The notes under the pieces: generated by a model
Database searches by the model: none
Seen by the model: the letters and a program-made list of their open reading frames with translations, nothing else
Told to the model about the DNA's origin: nothing
Translations under genes and position numbers: made by a program
Shown here: in pieces, positions 23,792 to 36,661 of the stretch
Numbering within the stretch: the stretch's first letter is position 1
How the letters are laid out: each line of letters begins with the position of its first letter
Source of the DNA: Marchantia polymorpha subsp. ruderalis
Lineage: Eukaryota; Streptophyta; Marchantiopsida; Marchantiales; Marchantiaceae
NCBI GenBank assembly: GCA_037833965.1
Contig: AP031356.1
Span: 3,742,501 to 3,806,500 of the forward strand
DNA: 64,000 nucleotides
Reading direction: 5' to 3'

Positions 23792-26700
23792 GCTGCCTCT
23801 GCCTCTGCCTGCCATGGGGCAAGCCCTTCTAAGCCCTTCGCTTTGCTCTGGGGAAGTCTCCTCTTCTCGTGTCGAGGGGAATGGAATGGAGGAGCGGAAT
23901 ATGCTCGAGCGATGCACTTTGCGCTTTCCGCAAGGTGATGGAGTCCAAGGAGACGAGGGGATCATTCTTTGAGACGGACTCTCGTTGGACAGGAAGTAAA
24001 TATTCTGCTCCGAATGCCATGACCGACCTCGAGGCTCAAACAAACAAAGGCACGCAGGCAGGCAGGCAGGCAGCTGAAAAGGCTTGCTTGCCCCCACAGT
24101 CCGTCCCACTTTGCTGCATCCCCATCCACATCCACTTCGTTCAATCATTTCCTCCGGCAATATTCTAAAGGTCTCTCGCCATCGCCATACCTTGCCTTGA
24201 GAGAGTGAGTGTGGAGTGAATGAGAGAGCCCTGACTTCCTGCCTGCCTGCCTGTCTGCCTGCCTGCCTGGCCTATCTCCCCATCCCTAGCTCCATCACTT
24301 GCAGATGGATAGATAGATAGATAAATTCATGGCTTTATTAATATTCATTCCTTCACTGTGATTGCTAATCCTCCTCCCTCGATAGCAAATCGTCTCACCT
24401 CCAAACCAAACCAAACCAAACCAAACCTCTGAACCTCTCGAGGTTCAACACTTCGATGACGAGCACAGAATGTCACGCTTTCAAACCCGTATTTTTTTCG
24501 ACCTTTCGTCTATCTATCTGGCTAGCAGCAGACATAAAATACACATTCTCTAGCTTGTATTAAAGTTCGGGCCACCATAATGATTGATCCAACCATAGCC
24601 TTTGAATATAGAGAAGACCCCAATTCCACACCCCCCATGTGTCAGTATTTAAACTCCCTCTGCTTCGTCCATGAGCCAAGGTCTGAGAAGCCAAGAGCTT
24701 CTAAAGTTTATTGTAGTCTGATCCATCAATAGTGTCATCCGAACGGAATGTGCAACGAGCCCATATGCAAGTCACTGCGTTTCCATCGAGTTAAAAGGCG
24801 GCCTGTATTTTGGACTAATTGTCACGTCACAGTTCTCGGTGGGCCCAGATTCTGCGCACCCATACACGAGAATCATCGAATCGAGCTTCTTACATGCTCC
24901 AGAGATTGGAACCTTTCGAGTGACCGAATTTCCTTCACAGAATTCAGTCACATGACTCGAATAGCCCAAAGAAGACATCAGATTTCGAAAAATCAATGCG
25001 ACCCAAAAATCCCAGAATCTTTGGCTGCAATTGAAATTTCAAACTCTTGTAGTATTTTACTGTTAGATGGGCCTATTTGGAAACTGAGCCTGGACATATT
25101 ATAATATATCTGAGAAAATCAAGAATTCCATTTTAGAGATCTGTGTGCATAATCCCAACTGCAACATAGCAGTTGTTTGAACTAGCTTGGCTTCTAGTGT
25201 TGCTCCACTAAATATAAGTGATTCAAATGCACGTTGTAGTTTTGGGGTTCAGCAGTTATTGATGCTTATTATCACTTTGCATATTCAGATTGTGGGACAA
25301 TATTGAATTGTTTTTCAACTTTTTCTCTTTATCAATATTTTTCTAATATCCGTGTGTTAAAATGATAAATGAATGGTAATAGTTTTCCCGAATAATTTGA
25401 AGGTTCCACAAAATTATTCCAGTCTTCATAAGTAGGAATTAGCCGAGTTTTTATTAGGTTCTGAAAGATCCCTGGCTCTTCATCCGATTTTGTCTATGTT
25501 TCAGATATGCATACTAACTTATATAAACGCAAGCTTTTAAAATAAATAGATAAATAATTATTCTATGACAATAGTCACTACTTATCGCCTTGGCAAGTCA
25601 AAAAATATGAATTCTTACTCCAAAAAAGAAATATCAATTTTTCGTTGGTAGAAATCGTTATGGAATGACATATACACAATCGATTGGTATTATTGTGAAA
25701 TGAGGGAATCCAGAAAATAGTCCGTTACCTGACTTTATATTAAGATACCTACTTAAATATGGAATGAATCCATATTGATTAAGATATTGCTACAAACCAA
25801 AACAACGCTAAAAATACCAATGCAATATATCATAATTCTTCTTAACTTCTCTCATAGATATCACAAGAAAGAGAATGTTATTAAATGTAAACATGATGTT
25901 GCAAATGAAATAATCACTTCAATTCTTTAATTTAATCAAAAAATTTAAATAGTAATTATTGAATATTCTAATAAACAATAAATTAAAACTTCCTACTAAT
26001 GCCCAATAAAATTTATCAATGAAATTTACGTTTTTATATATATTTGAAATAAATAATAGTTTCTGAATATTCAATAATTTTGTTTCTTAGTGATACTGAT
26101 AAATTTATTAACCAGTATCGTGTGATATCTCATGATGTCACAAACAATCACGTTCCGAGTTTAATTTTTGTATAACATTCATAACCTCATCATTTTGATA
26201 CTTGCTTGTTATGAACAAATCTTCACGTATAAATGATGACAAATTAAAATGAAATAGATAAATTCAATGCTTTATATGACATTTAACTGAAGTTTTCCAG
26301 TTAAGTTTCATTTAACTGACGGAGTGATGTTACAAGTTTATAAAAAGATTTATATGAATCAAAGTGATTGTGAAGCAGTAAAATAAAACACATCTCATAT
26401 TTGTAATTTGATCGTAAAGATGCACATGGGATACACATGACATATATGTATGTTTAAAACAGAATATAATCACCAAGTTTGTACTTATTATGTTGATTTG
26501 TACGTTCATGATTTTTATTCAAACTAATGAGCAGATTACCACGGTACTAAGCTCAAAAATCTAGTGCAAAAAAAATCTTATCAAGAAAATTTGAAATAAA
26601 AAAGTTTGAGATTTATACGGATCAAAAGGCAAAAATTAATTATGATGTATGACTTTTATGGGAAAAAAACGTGCTAATTCTAAAATAATATAGGTTAAGA

Positions 26701-28882
26701 TTGTGATTTCTTTTGGTATGAAATTATGAACTAAATTATTTTTTTCGATAAACTTTTTTAAATGGAAATAAAGCTAAATATTTCTTTATATCTATTTAAA
26801 TATAAATTTTTATGCATTAATACCATTATTTCAAAGCACATTAATTTATAATTTTGATATAATTAAAATTATTATTATCATTAAAATAATGTTAATATAT
26901 TTATACCAGGTGATTTGATACCAGGGCAGTGAATTGAACAATACGATATTAAATATTTATTTTAATTTGTTTTTTTATGTGAAACCAGTTGATGTTAAGT
27001 CATTTTTAAACTTGGATGGATATATATAATGAAATAAATTCGTAATTCTCATATATAGAAAAAAATTTCAAAATAGGTTGGAAGTATATCTTTTGACCGT
27101 AAATTAGAAATTATTTTTTTATAATCCAGAAAAATACTCCATATTAATATTTTTTATTCTAGTGAAATCTGTACTTTGATTTAAAATGTATGTTTCAGGC
27201 TAGAAAAATCTAGTAAAATTGATAATCATCTAGTCAATAAATAAATATCTCGACAAAATTCTTAAGAAATTTTTGCAATAGATTGTAAGGTAATATAAAT
27301 CTCAAAACATCGTATTCTAAAATCACTTTTATTAATGTATTATTATTTTACATAGTTTGGTTTATAAATTTAGGAGAATTATTAAAAATCTAATTATTGT
27401 TCCTCATTACACTTTATATGATGTATTGATTACTAGTAAAAATCCAAAAATAATATGTAAATTTAATAAAAATATATGTAGATATATTGTATAAAACTCG
27501 AGGTATGAAAAAGAGGACTTTTCTATTTTCAGAGGTTTTTGTCAATTCAATAATCCTATAGTTTAAAAAACTGTAATAGGAAAATTTTCACATAAGTGAA
27601 CAATAATGAAGTAAGTGCGCTATAATGATATTTCTCCAGTTTTTTGCTAAACAAAAGCATAAAAATATCAGTACCATTCAATTCATGATCTAAGTACTCA
27701 ATGTCCATCGTGAAACTGAACAAATTTGTTTTAAATATACTGCAAGACATACATGAGGGACATTTAGACAGTAGTTGGATTCCTTGTTATAAGGCTTTTA
27801 TTTTATTAATATAATTTTTTAATTTTATCATCAAGTCAATACAACTTGGTAGTATGATAAAAAAATGAAAGAGAACATCAACATGATCAGAGAGAAAACT
27901 AGATGATTACGGGGTATAATCAAATAGAATCAAAATTTCAAATTTAAACATTGTAAGAATATAGAAAAAATACATATGACATATCCAAGTAACCACCACC
28001 TAGAATGATTTATATTACATAGATTGCAATAGCTAGTACAATAAGTACATGAGGTTTAAGATATGCTACAAAATCCTATTCTGATCATAAAAACATGGTC
28101 TCCTCGCCTTCATACTTTAAAATGTATGAATAGACTGTTTGTTTTAATAATTTCTTTCATCCTCCAGTATGATAAAAATTCCAGCTTTTTTATTGACTGG
28201 TGTATCCACAATTACCACTCTTGCTCTTGCAACTATCACAAAAAAAGAAAGGCGTTGAGAAAGACATCAATCAAATGCCAGTGAAGTAAATTTAATTCAA
28301 CATTAACATTCAGCATCAACTATATGCATTTCCAAAGAGTCCACATAAAACATACATGATTAACTTTTGATAATATTACATTACCTACACAATACACAGG
28401 AACACAAAAAATCATTTACTGAACCTATAAATTGTGAGAGACAGTATTGTGAAAAATACGATCAGTTCTCTAATTTAGTGAAAAGCTAACTGGGCTAACT
28501 AGCCATGGTAAACCAAATAGAGTTCATCAAGGCATTAACTCATAACAATAAGAAATAATAAACAAAAAACTTCTGCTGGAATTTATTACTTCAATGGTGA
28601 GAACTCGTCATCTGATTCACTCGTATTAACCAAACTCCTCCGCGTATTTTCTTCACTCTCAAAGAATCCTTGGAAGACCAACTCCTGGTCGAGTATTATT
28701 TGTCACTTCCACCATCGATCGAGTACTGTATCATCAACGCAGCTGACCCTGACCCTCGTTAAGTAGAAGCCGAGTCACTGTCGTCGTGCATTTAATACTC
28801 TGAATCCAAAACCACTGCTCGCAGAAAAACAAATCATAACTCCAAGCGCAGACCAAACCGAACCAACGGAACCGAACGGAAA

Positions 28883-28902
28883 GGGACGGGACGGGACGGG
28901 AC
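28883..28902. repeat. (GGGAC)4 pentamer repeat
   Basis: Four tandem GGGAC pentamers in the upstream region of the oxidoreductase gene. Confidence 0.8.
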
Positions 28903-29156
28903 GATGCTATGGCAGCAGAAATCTACACGACTAGACCAAAAGCTAAGTTCATGTGCAGTCGGTTGGATCCTTATCTCGCGTCTACGTGTAGGGGAGGCGA
29001 GGTGCCGTGTGGGCTCGAAATGCAGCAGCAGCCAGCGATGGTCCCAGCTCTGTGCGAGCGTAACTAAAAGTCCAGAGAGCCGATTACGGGATCGGGAAAG
29101 CTTGCTGCTGCTGGTACTGGGATGCGACGTAATGTAAATTAATGTAGAGTAGCCGA

Positions 29157-29192
29157 GTGGAGTGGAGTGGAGTGGAGTGGAGTGGAGTGGAG
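29157..29192. repeat. (GGAGT)n pentamer repeat
   Basis: About seven tandem GGAGT pentamers, 750 bases upstream of the oxidoreductase start codon. Confidence 0.85.
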
Positions 29193-29941
29193 AGTGGTAG
29201 TTAGTGGTGGTCTTGAACTCATGCGAGCTGTAGATATGGAAGTAGAAGTAGAAGTGGAGTAGAAGTGTACTGCGGTGAAGGGGACTAAGATTAGACTAGT
29301 GTAGTGTATTGTAGTTGTGGTGTGGTGAAATGAAGTGAATGCGTGAGTTGAGTGAGGGAGGGAGGGAGGGAGGGAGAGAGAGTAGGCATACTGACTGACA
29401 GACAGACAGACATGTGAAGCTGGGGTCTGATTTATCCTCTCCTGTGACAGTTCAGAAAGGGGGAATCAGAAAGGATCATATCTCGGGGTTCGAAACCACC
29501 CCTGCCTGCGTGCCTGCCTGCGTTTGCAGATTCCTCAGCTCAGCTTGTACGAATTTTGATAAGTCAAAATCATCATTCTTTCTTTCATTACCGGAGCCGA
29601 TCAGATCAGAGCAGAGCAGCAGCAGCAGCAGCAGCAGCGGCAGGCAGCCAGGCAGCTTGCTTGCCTGGCGGGCGGGGAGGGAGGGATAGTAGGAGGTTGA
29701 TGGTTGCAAACAATTATTACTGCGAACGCAAATTCAGCCACTTGCATTTTCACGTGAATATACTCTCAGTGCTGAGATATTCTCGGTCTGAGGAGGCCGA
29801 ATGTTGTGACAGGGGGCAGTGAGGGAGGGAGGGAGGAGGACGAGGAGGACGAGGAGGTGCTGCTCGGTCGTCCTGGTCGTCCTGGAGGTGAATGCGACGT
29901 AGGATGGTACTTTGAATTGAGTAGCAATTTCAATTCACGCA

Positions 29942-32900
29942 ATGTGGAGTTGCAGTAGTAGTGGTGTGGACCTGAGAGGAAGTGCGGGCGGATCGATTCA
30001 CTTTGCAGCATCAGCAGCAGCAGACTTCTGTGATCTTGACCGACGTTTGAAGAAGTCGGTGAAGGTGATTAATAAAAACAATAATTTTAATAAGAGTGAG
30101 AGGAGTTCACAGCGAGGCGAATCGAGGCTGCGTTGGAGATGCTGCTCCTCCACATTCACCCACGCTGATCCCTTCTCTGCCACTGCTGCTGCTGCAGGTA
30201 TCTGTGGTATTTTTATGGTTGTTTTGGTCTTTCATTTATGCTTTTTTGCGGCTGTTCCTTCTCCAATTTGTCTCTTCTCTCCGGAGTAATCGAATTCTGT
30301 TGGAGGAGCCCTGAATGCTGAAATCTTTTTCCCATCTGGCAACGGTATCACTGCATCACTCGCGGATGCCATCGCCTTTGTTTATCCGCATAGATTGTGT
30401 CACCTAGAAGTCGGGCCGGCTGAAATTGTATATTTGAGGCTTGAGGCCCGGATTTACCACATGGGTTGAATTCAGTCCTCGAAAGATAAAGGGAATTGCT
30501 CGAATATGGAAGGGCTCGGAGTAACAGGAAGGAACTGGGGTGAATGTGATCTTGTGGGCCCCTGCTGCTCCTCAATTATGTGATTTGGCCGTGCTGTGTT
30601 CTCAAAACTGTGGGCAAACCTCGGCAAACTTCGACACAGGTGATGAGCAACAGAGGCTGGTCGTGGTCGGGGGTGGAGCTGCTGGTGTGTATGGAGCCTT
30701 GAGAGCCAAAAGTCTCTGTCCCCACCTCGAAGTTCTCGTTCTCGAGAAGGGACAGCTTCTGTCTAAGGTGCGTACGGTTCGTCCCGCGGGTTTTGGATAG
30801 CGAATTTTCCACCTGGTTTGAACCCCAGCTTTCACTTCGCAGTGTCAAATTGCTACTCCATGGGATTACTGCTGTAATTGTTTGAGAGGATGCATCGGCG
30901 AGCATGTCTCGCGCTCTCGGAACTTGGACTCCATTCAGTGGTTTTGCACGCGTATGGTGAAGTTTGTGATCCTTGGACAGAAACTTGGCGAATGCTTTTG
31001 AAACATCGAAGGGAGGACAGGGTTTGGAATCGTGAATTTGAGCAAAGCGTTGGCAGCAGGATTCTCAACTCTGTGCTGGAACTCTCGTGCGTAGGTTCGA
31101 ATTTCAGGTGGAGGTCGCTGCAATGTTACGACTGGTCTCTTTCAGGATCCTAAGGTATCGTGGGATGTTTGAGTGATGCTCTGCTTGTCCCTGTACCTCG
31201 TGGGAAATGCATCTCTAGGCGTGGCTGATGATAGATTTTCGTGATTCAATGACTGGAAGCCAGCTTTTCATTCGAATTTTGGAAAGCTTCAAAGTGTAGA
31301 GCTTTCGTGGTAAGTCGAATTCAGGACGTACTCGAAGGGCTCTGTTTGTCACTGCTTGTGCTCAAATTTGGGAGAGCTATCTAATCTCAGTTAGGTATCA
31401 GCCGTAGATTTTAACTGTGAAGGATCTGTACAGCCTTTGGCAGGCCAGTATCCAAGGGGCCACAAAGAGCTTCGTGGTTCTTACTTCCTCACTCATGGAC
31501 CTGCTGACACAGCTGCATGGTTCACTCAACGTGGGGTAGCTCTGAAGGTATTATAGCATGCGTTTTCCTCCATGATTGCTCGTCTACTTGCACCTTCTTC
31601 TTGATCTAAAAGTCCCTAGGTTTTCATGGATTCGTACGCTGTATCTGTTCCAGCTGAACTAATTTGCCCTTCTGGCTTGGTCCTTTCGTCGAATCAGACA
31701 GAGAGTGATGGAAGAATGTTTCCACAAAGCAACAGCTCGGCCAGCATCATAGATTGTCTGCTGCAAGAGGCCAAGCGCATCAATGGTATGGGGATATCGG
31801 TGGTTTGGTACCTCAATACAGTTTTCCAACCTATTCACGGTGCTCGTGTTCAAAAACAAAATATTTTTCCATGATACGTATCTTAAATCCAAATTTTCGA
31901 AATAAATTATAATGAGTCATTCGATTGGAATTGAGGAATGGCCTCTTTCAAGCCATATGGGGATAAATTATATCACTACATTCTCAACCCGATGTGCCAG
32001 GTTTCATTTTGGGTAAATTTATGTAAGCGTCCATCGTGAGGTAGTCTGCTTCTGGGGAGCCTCTTGGTAGCAGATGAGCTTCCTCATTTTGAAGTTTTCG
32101 CAGTGGTTCTGCAGACTAAGGCTCCTGTTCTCAATGTCTCCCGCAAGGGCCAGACGTTTGAAGTTAGCAGAGGAGCAGTTGATTCAGGTGGGAAGAATGT
32201 TGTGCAAGCGGGCTCTGTGCTTCTTGCAACTGGGAGCGCATCGCAGGTGGGCCTCAGCTTGCGTTGACACCGTAAGTTGGTTTCTAGAATGTATAGCCTG
32301 CACTTACAAGTGATTCACTGAATGCTTTCATACGCATCCGGAGTTGTATCTGAATTCTGTGAAGTTTTCTCAACACTACCCTTGACAGGGGACTGAAGAT
32401 CCTAACGACACAATCAATGAGCAGTGGTCAGATGAAGGCAACTTTGAGGGATCTATCAGGACAGCCATTGTTAACCATTGAGTTGTCCTCTGCAGGGCTA
32501 CAAAATTGCTAGGGACCTCGGACACTCGATAATTGAGCCAGTTCCAAGTCTTTTCTCCTTCAAAGTTATGGATAAAGCTCTGACAGAACTTGCGGGGGTA
32601 AGCTCTCACTATTGAGTTTCCACATTGGTGGCGGTCATTGATGTGAATGTCGAGTAACTGGTACTCGACACTGAAGATTTCACCACTAACCGACCTATCC
32701 AAAGCACCAATGCTCAAGTCGTGATTTTTCCTGCTCAAAGTTTTTTCCTTCTATATGCAGGTCAGTTTCCAAAGGGTGAAAGCAGAGCTAGAGCTACCAA
32801 ATCAAAAGCAGCGCCATCCCGAACTGGTCCAGGTTTTGATTTTGCTGTTCTCAGTGCCTTCTACACTTGTATTGGTGAAATATGTCAGACAATCAAAACA

Positions 32901-34124
32901 TGAGCTAGATTTCACAACAGGGGGGCTTTGTAGGTGCATATTTTCAGTACGCATTTGGCGGCAATGTAATTTTTAAAAGCATATATGACATGATCCGACT
33001 TTGATAGCACATCTTATCGTCCACCTATTGAGTCTGTCCTGCAGTGTTATTAGAAATGGTTACAGAAGTCGTTTGTTCATCGCTTCATCAGATTTTTTCT
33101 GATTACGTTACGTGGTCGTGCATTTTCAGGATGGTCCCTTGCTGATTACGCACTGGGGTTTTAGTGGACCGGTTGTCCTTCGTCTTTCTGCCTGGGCTGC
33201 TCGTCATCTCTTTTCCTCCAAGTATACATGTACACGTCGTATTCCCTCTAGATGACGAGTATAAGATGCGAACATGATTTTCTTTGGAATGCTAGTCTCA
33301 GGTCCTATCTATGATATCTGGATTTTTGTCAACCTAACAGTGGCCACTATGGACTTATAAATGCTTTCAGGTGTCCTATGGGTGGATTTCACACCGAACA
33401 TAGAATTGGAAGAGCTAAAAGCGCTCCTGGTGAAACACAAGCAAGATTCGCAGGTAATGTCTTGATTTTATTATCTTTGGAAGCTGTTGACCATTTCAGC
33501 TCAGTGATATGTGAAGTGAAGGGATTACCGACCCTCTTTTTTTGAAATCGCTCACCAACTTGATGAATCTTACATTTTCTGTATGCGTGGGTGGGTGCAC
33601 AGAAGAGTAATATGGGCAGCTATTCTCCAGAGAAGTTGCCCCTTGTGAAAAGATTCTGGATCTACCTTCTAGAGAGGCAGGTGAGCTTAATTTTCGATCC
33701 ATAAGTCTAATGCAAGATCAAGCCTAACAGAGAACTCGAGGAGTGCTGGATGATGAACGACAGAAAGCTTGCCAAATGGCCACAAAATCGTTTGGAATCA
33801 CTGAGCATTCGCAAGACACTGTTGTCACCTGACACTCGTACGGTTGCAGGGCCTGGACAGGGACATGAAATGGGCAAGAGTCTCAACGAAGGTACTGCAC
33901 GAGTTGGCATTGCTTCTCAAGAGATGTCCCTTCTCCGTGAGTGGAAAAGTAAGCAACTCTCTCAGCTCCTGCTGTACCTTGACCTCCCTAGATTCTCGCA
34001 ATTTCTAGATGGTGACCTCCCCATCCACCCACTGCATGTTCGTTCACTGCAATTCTCAAAACGCGACACAATCTCAGGACCCGGCCAAGTGCCACAGCTT
34101 CCCTTACCAATTGAAAGTAGGTGG

Positions 34125-34162
<38 letters not shown>

Positions 34163-36099
34163 TCAAACTCTGTAATGTCCGATCAGATCACCTGATATTG
34201 ATTTTGATCATTTCCTATTCACTCGCTCGTATATCGGCTTGCCATTATGCCTCTACTTCATTCTTTGGTAACCATCGTGTTTGGTGCATAGAGCTTCGTG
34301 ATGATACGTGTACAAAGGTACATACGCCATAATGAAGAGAACAGATGGTTTGGAGAGATGGAGTTATGAATGATGCAGATAGATCTGTTCAAATGCATCG
34401 ATAGAGACGGGGAGAGATATTGGTCAAGAGCTTCGTGATGATACGTGTACAAAGGTACATACGCCATAATGAAGAGAACAGATGGTTTGGAGAGATGGAG
34501 TTATGAATGATGCAGATAGATCTGTTCAAATGCATCGATAGAGACGGGGAGAGATATTGGTCAAGAATGCTCTACCGCTCATGAGCGGGTCAGCAGCTCT
34601 GAAGATGCGAGAGGGTTATTTAATGGAAGGATCCATGGGTAGCATCTCGTGATCCCTAGTGGGCGGGGAGGGAAGCTGTAGCCTGGTGGCTATGGACATT
34701 GATGAGGACGAGCTGAGGCACAGTAGCCAGAGGCTTTTACAGCGTGTGATGGGTGAGCTGACTGCTGGTGACGACACATCACATGCAGTCACGTGACGCA
34801 TTCTGGCAAAAGACTACGGAGTCCTTGTCTCGGTCATTCTCTCAGGGTCCCCTCGGGTTACGTCTCGTCTCGTCTCGTCCGGCCTCGATTCGCTACTCGG
34901 CATTGCTTGTCGTTGTCGTCATCACCGTCATTGGCGTCCTCGTCGTCGATTTCGTGGCAGGATTTCTCTGGCCTGCTATCGTGGGCCCTGGGCTCTGGGC
35001 CTGGCGTTTCCTGTTGCCAGGGTCTGTACAGAGATGTGAATGCAATGTATGTCATGCTCGTTTATCCTACAGGTTTATCGGAAGATGACCAAAATCTTTG
35101 TTGGTGGGATTATTCTTCAGGGCGAGTTCAAGGACGAATTCGTGACTGCCGGTGGTGTACCTCTAGCGGAGGTGAGTGGGATCGGACAATGTCAGGTTTT
35201 TCAGGTTTCGAGGTCGAGATGAAGGCCACTATTGGACAGCAGAATCAGCAGGATCAGCAGTAGCAGCAGCAGGAGGAAAGAGTGTCAACGCTCGATCCAG
35301 CCACAAGGACATTGAAGATTGGATTTGGTTGTGCAGGTCAATTTGAAGACGATGGAGAGCCGAATCTGTCCCGGTTTATTCTTCGCCGGAGAGGTGAGGA
35401 CCCTTCTGTTCATTTTTCATGGTGTCCATCTCAAGCTCGTAGCAAGCTGGAAGGTAGATTCGTGGTTCATGACAGAACCGAGAGCAATGTGGCCTGTAAT
35501 GCATTGCAGATCAGAATTTGGATTTTGTCCTTGGTGGCTGACCACTGAACCAACGATGCTATGTTATGCACCGTAGCATGGCAGATGCCAGCTAAAAGCA
35601 AGCATTCCCCAGAGTGACTGACTGAGCGAGCGACCGACTGCCTTCTCTGAATTGTCCTCTTTGAACTGAACTGAACTGAACTGAACTGCTTGCCATGGCC
35701 AGATACTGGATGTGGATGGAGTGACTGGAGGGTTCAACTTCCAGGTATGTGGAGGGTCTCGTGGACAGACGATCTGACTGAAGCATAGCGTCGGACCTTG
35801 TGGCCTAATTACGCGTCAAAAGCACGTAGCAACGTCCGAGTGTCAGCTTGTCTATCGCATCAGACTGTGTCCGCTGACCTACCATTGTACCTCTTCATCT
35901 GGGCTCAATTATTTTCAAACTTGCTTCACAGTCCTTGACCGTGTTGCACTTTCCACGGCACTGTCCTGAGTTATTATTGTGAACTGAGTTCAAAGGCATG
36001 AATTGGTGATGTGTGTAGAACGCTTGGACTGGAGGCTTCATCGCCGGGACGACTGTTGCCGAACGAAGTACAGACAGAGTAAATGTAGGCGAGTTTTAA
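29942..36099 (+). CDS. FAD-dependent oxidoreductase, HI0933/YhiN family, predicted plastid-targeted
   Basis: Flavoprotein of the HI0933 (BaiN/RdsA-like) family; the plant substrate is not established. Sixteen exons join in phase to 517 residues: 29942-30197, 30640-30767, 31095-31154, 31434-31547, 31698-31785, 32104-32246, 32496-32597, 32761-32832, 33130-33229, 33371-33453, 33603-33680, 33850-33948, 35121-35171, 35337-35393, 35703-35744, 36019-36099. Exon 1 encodes a Ser/Arg/Ala-rich leader that looks like a transit peptide and is the least certain part. Then follow the FAD-binding RLVVVGGGAAGVYGA, the family signature SGGGRCNVT, YPRGHKELRG, LLATGSASQ, THWGFSGPVVLRLSAW, DEFVTAGGVPL, LFFAGE and DVDGVTGGFNFQNAW. 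It corresponds along its length to Arabidopsis proteins of the At5g39940 type. The 1.2-kb intron 12 carries a GA repeat and a tandem duplication. The 3' end faces the next gene 562 bases away. Confidence 0.92.
34129..34160. repeat. (GA)16 microsatellite in an intron
   Basis: Uninterrupted GA dinucleotides within intron 12 of the oxidoreductase gene. Confidence 0.9.
34291..34564 (+). repeat. Exact 137-bp tandem duplication in an intron
   Basis: Copy 1 (34291-34427) and copy 2 (34428-34564) read as identical by eye over their full length. Both lie within intron 12 of the oxidoreductase gene. Lack of divergence suggests a recent duplication or an assembly artefact. Confidence 0.85.
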
Positions 36100-36661
36100 G
36101 GGAGACCAGAGAGACCATTGCTGCCATAGAGATAGAACCTGGTTGTGAGACAATTCATATTCAATCCACCATTGAGAGCAAGTTATATTCTATTCGACGA
36201 TTACTTCCGCACCTGACATTTTTCAAAATGAGCACACTCTGCGTACAATTGTTCGGACCTCAGTCAACAATTGGTCAGGTCAATATATGATGATTGGATG
36301 CAATTGCGAGGCACGTATGAATTTGAAATAACATTAAGAGCGTTGCATTCGAAGCATTCGATCACACCGAAGCTCATTGACAGCTGCAGGAGGATTGTAT
36401 GGGCGCGACGTGCTACCGCTAACGACAGATGATGAATGTACTGCTGAGAAGGGGCAATTATTCATACACTTGCGAAGACTCACGTCATTTTATAACAAAA
36501 GATACATAGTCACAACTTGCTTAACATTGTACAAACGTGTTCCACCTATGGTCAGTGCCTGCAACGCATCTGTCACGCGAAACACCAGGTGCCAACTGAA
36601 CTGCTAATACAGTCCTGTTCACGTACGGAGCTTATGGAGAATGGCACCACTAGCTTCTCCC

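Larger units (their letters stand above)
16846..24500. other. GC-rich region upstream of the auxin receptor
   Basis: No credible coding exon was found on either strand. The DNA is strongly C/G-rich with CT, GGA, GGGA, CCTT, CCTG and GCTC repeats and pronounced purine/pyrimidine asymmetry. It lies directly upstream of the minus-strand auxin receptor, so it probably holds its promoter and perhaps a long leader with introns. A hairpin, a T-arm-like foldback and a TTGGGG-type tract inside it are listed separately. Confidence 0.5.
24500..29900. other. AT-rich non-coding stretch, then repeat-rich upstream DNA
   Basis: From about 25.1 to 28.5 kb the sequence is very AT-rich. The open frames are short and have no coding signature, and no terminal repeats or transposase motifs were seen. 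From about 28.6 kb the composition returns to normal, and simple GGGAC, GGAGT and GGGA repeats appear upstream of the oxidoreductase gene that starts at 29942; this part probably holds its promoter and leader. Confidence 0.6.

Noticed and set aside
23641-23972. Plus-strand frame with (Pro-Asn/Pro-Gln)n repeats
   Set aside because: It is a direct translation of the CCCCAA simple repeat; the flanks have no coding character.
25100-28500. AT-rich block as a possible transposon or organelle insertion
   Set aside because: No transposase, reverse transcriptase, terminal repeats or organelle genes could be read in it.
35073-35120. Longer version of oxidoreductase exon 13 starting at 35073
   Set aside because: It is open and in phase but inserts 16 residues absent from the family; the acceptor at 35120 restores the conserved SGK-GEFKDEFVTAGG junction.
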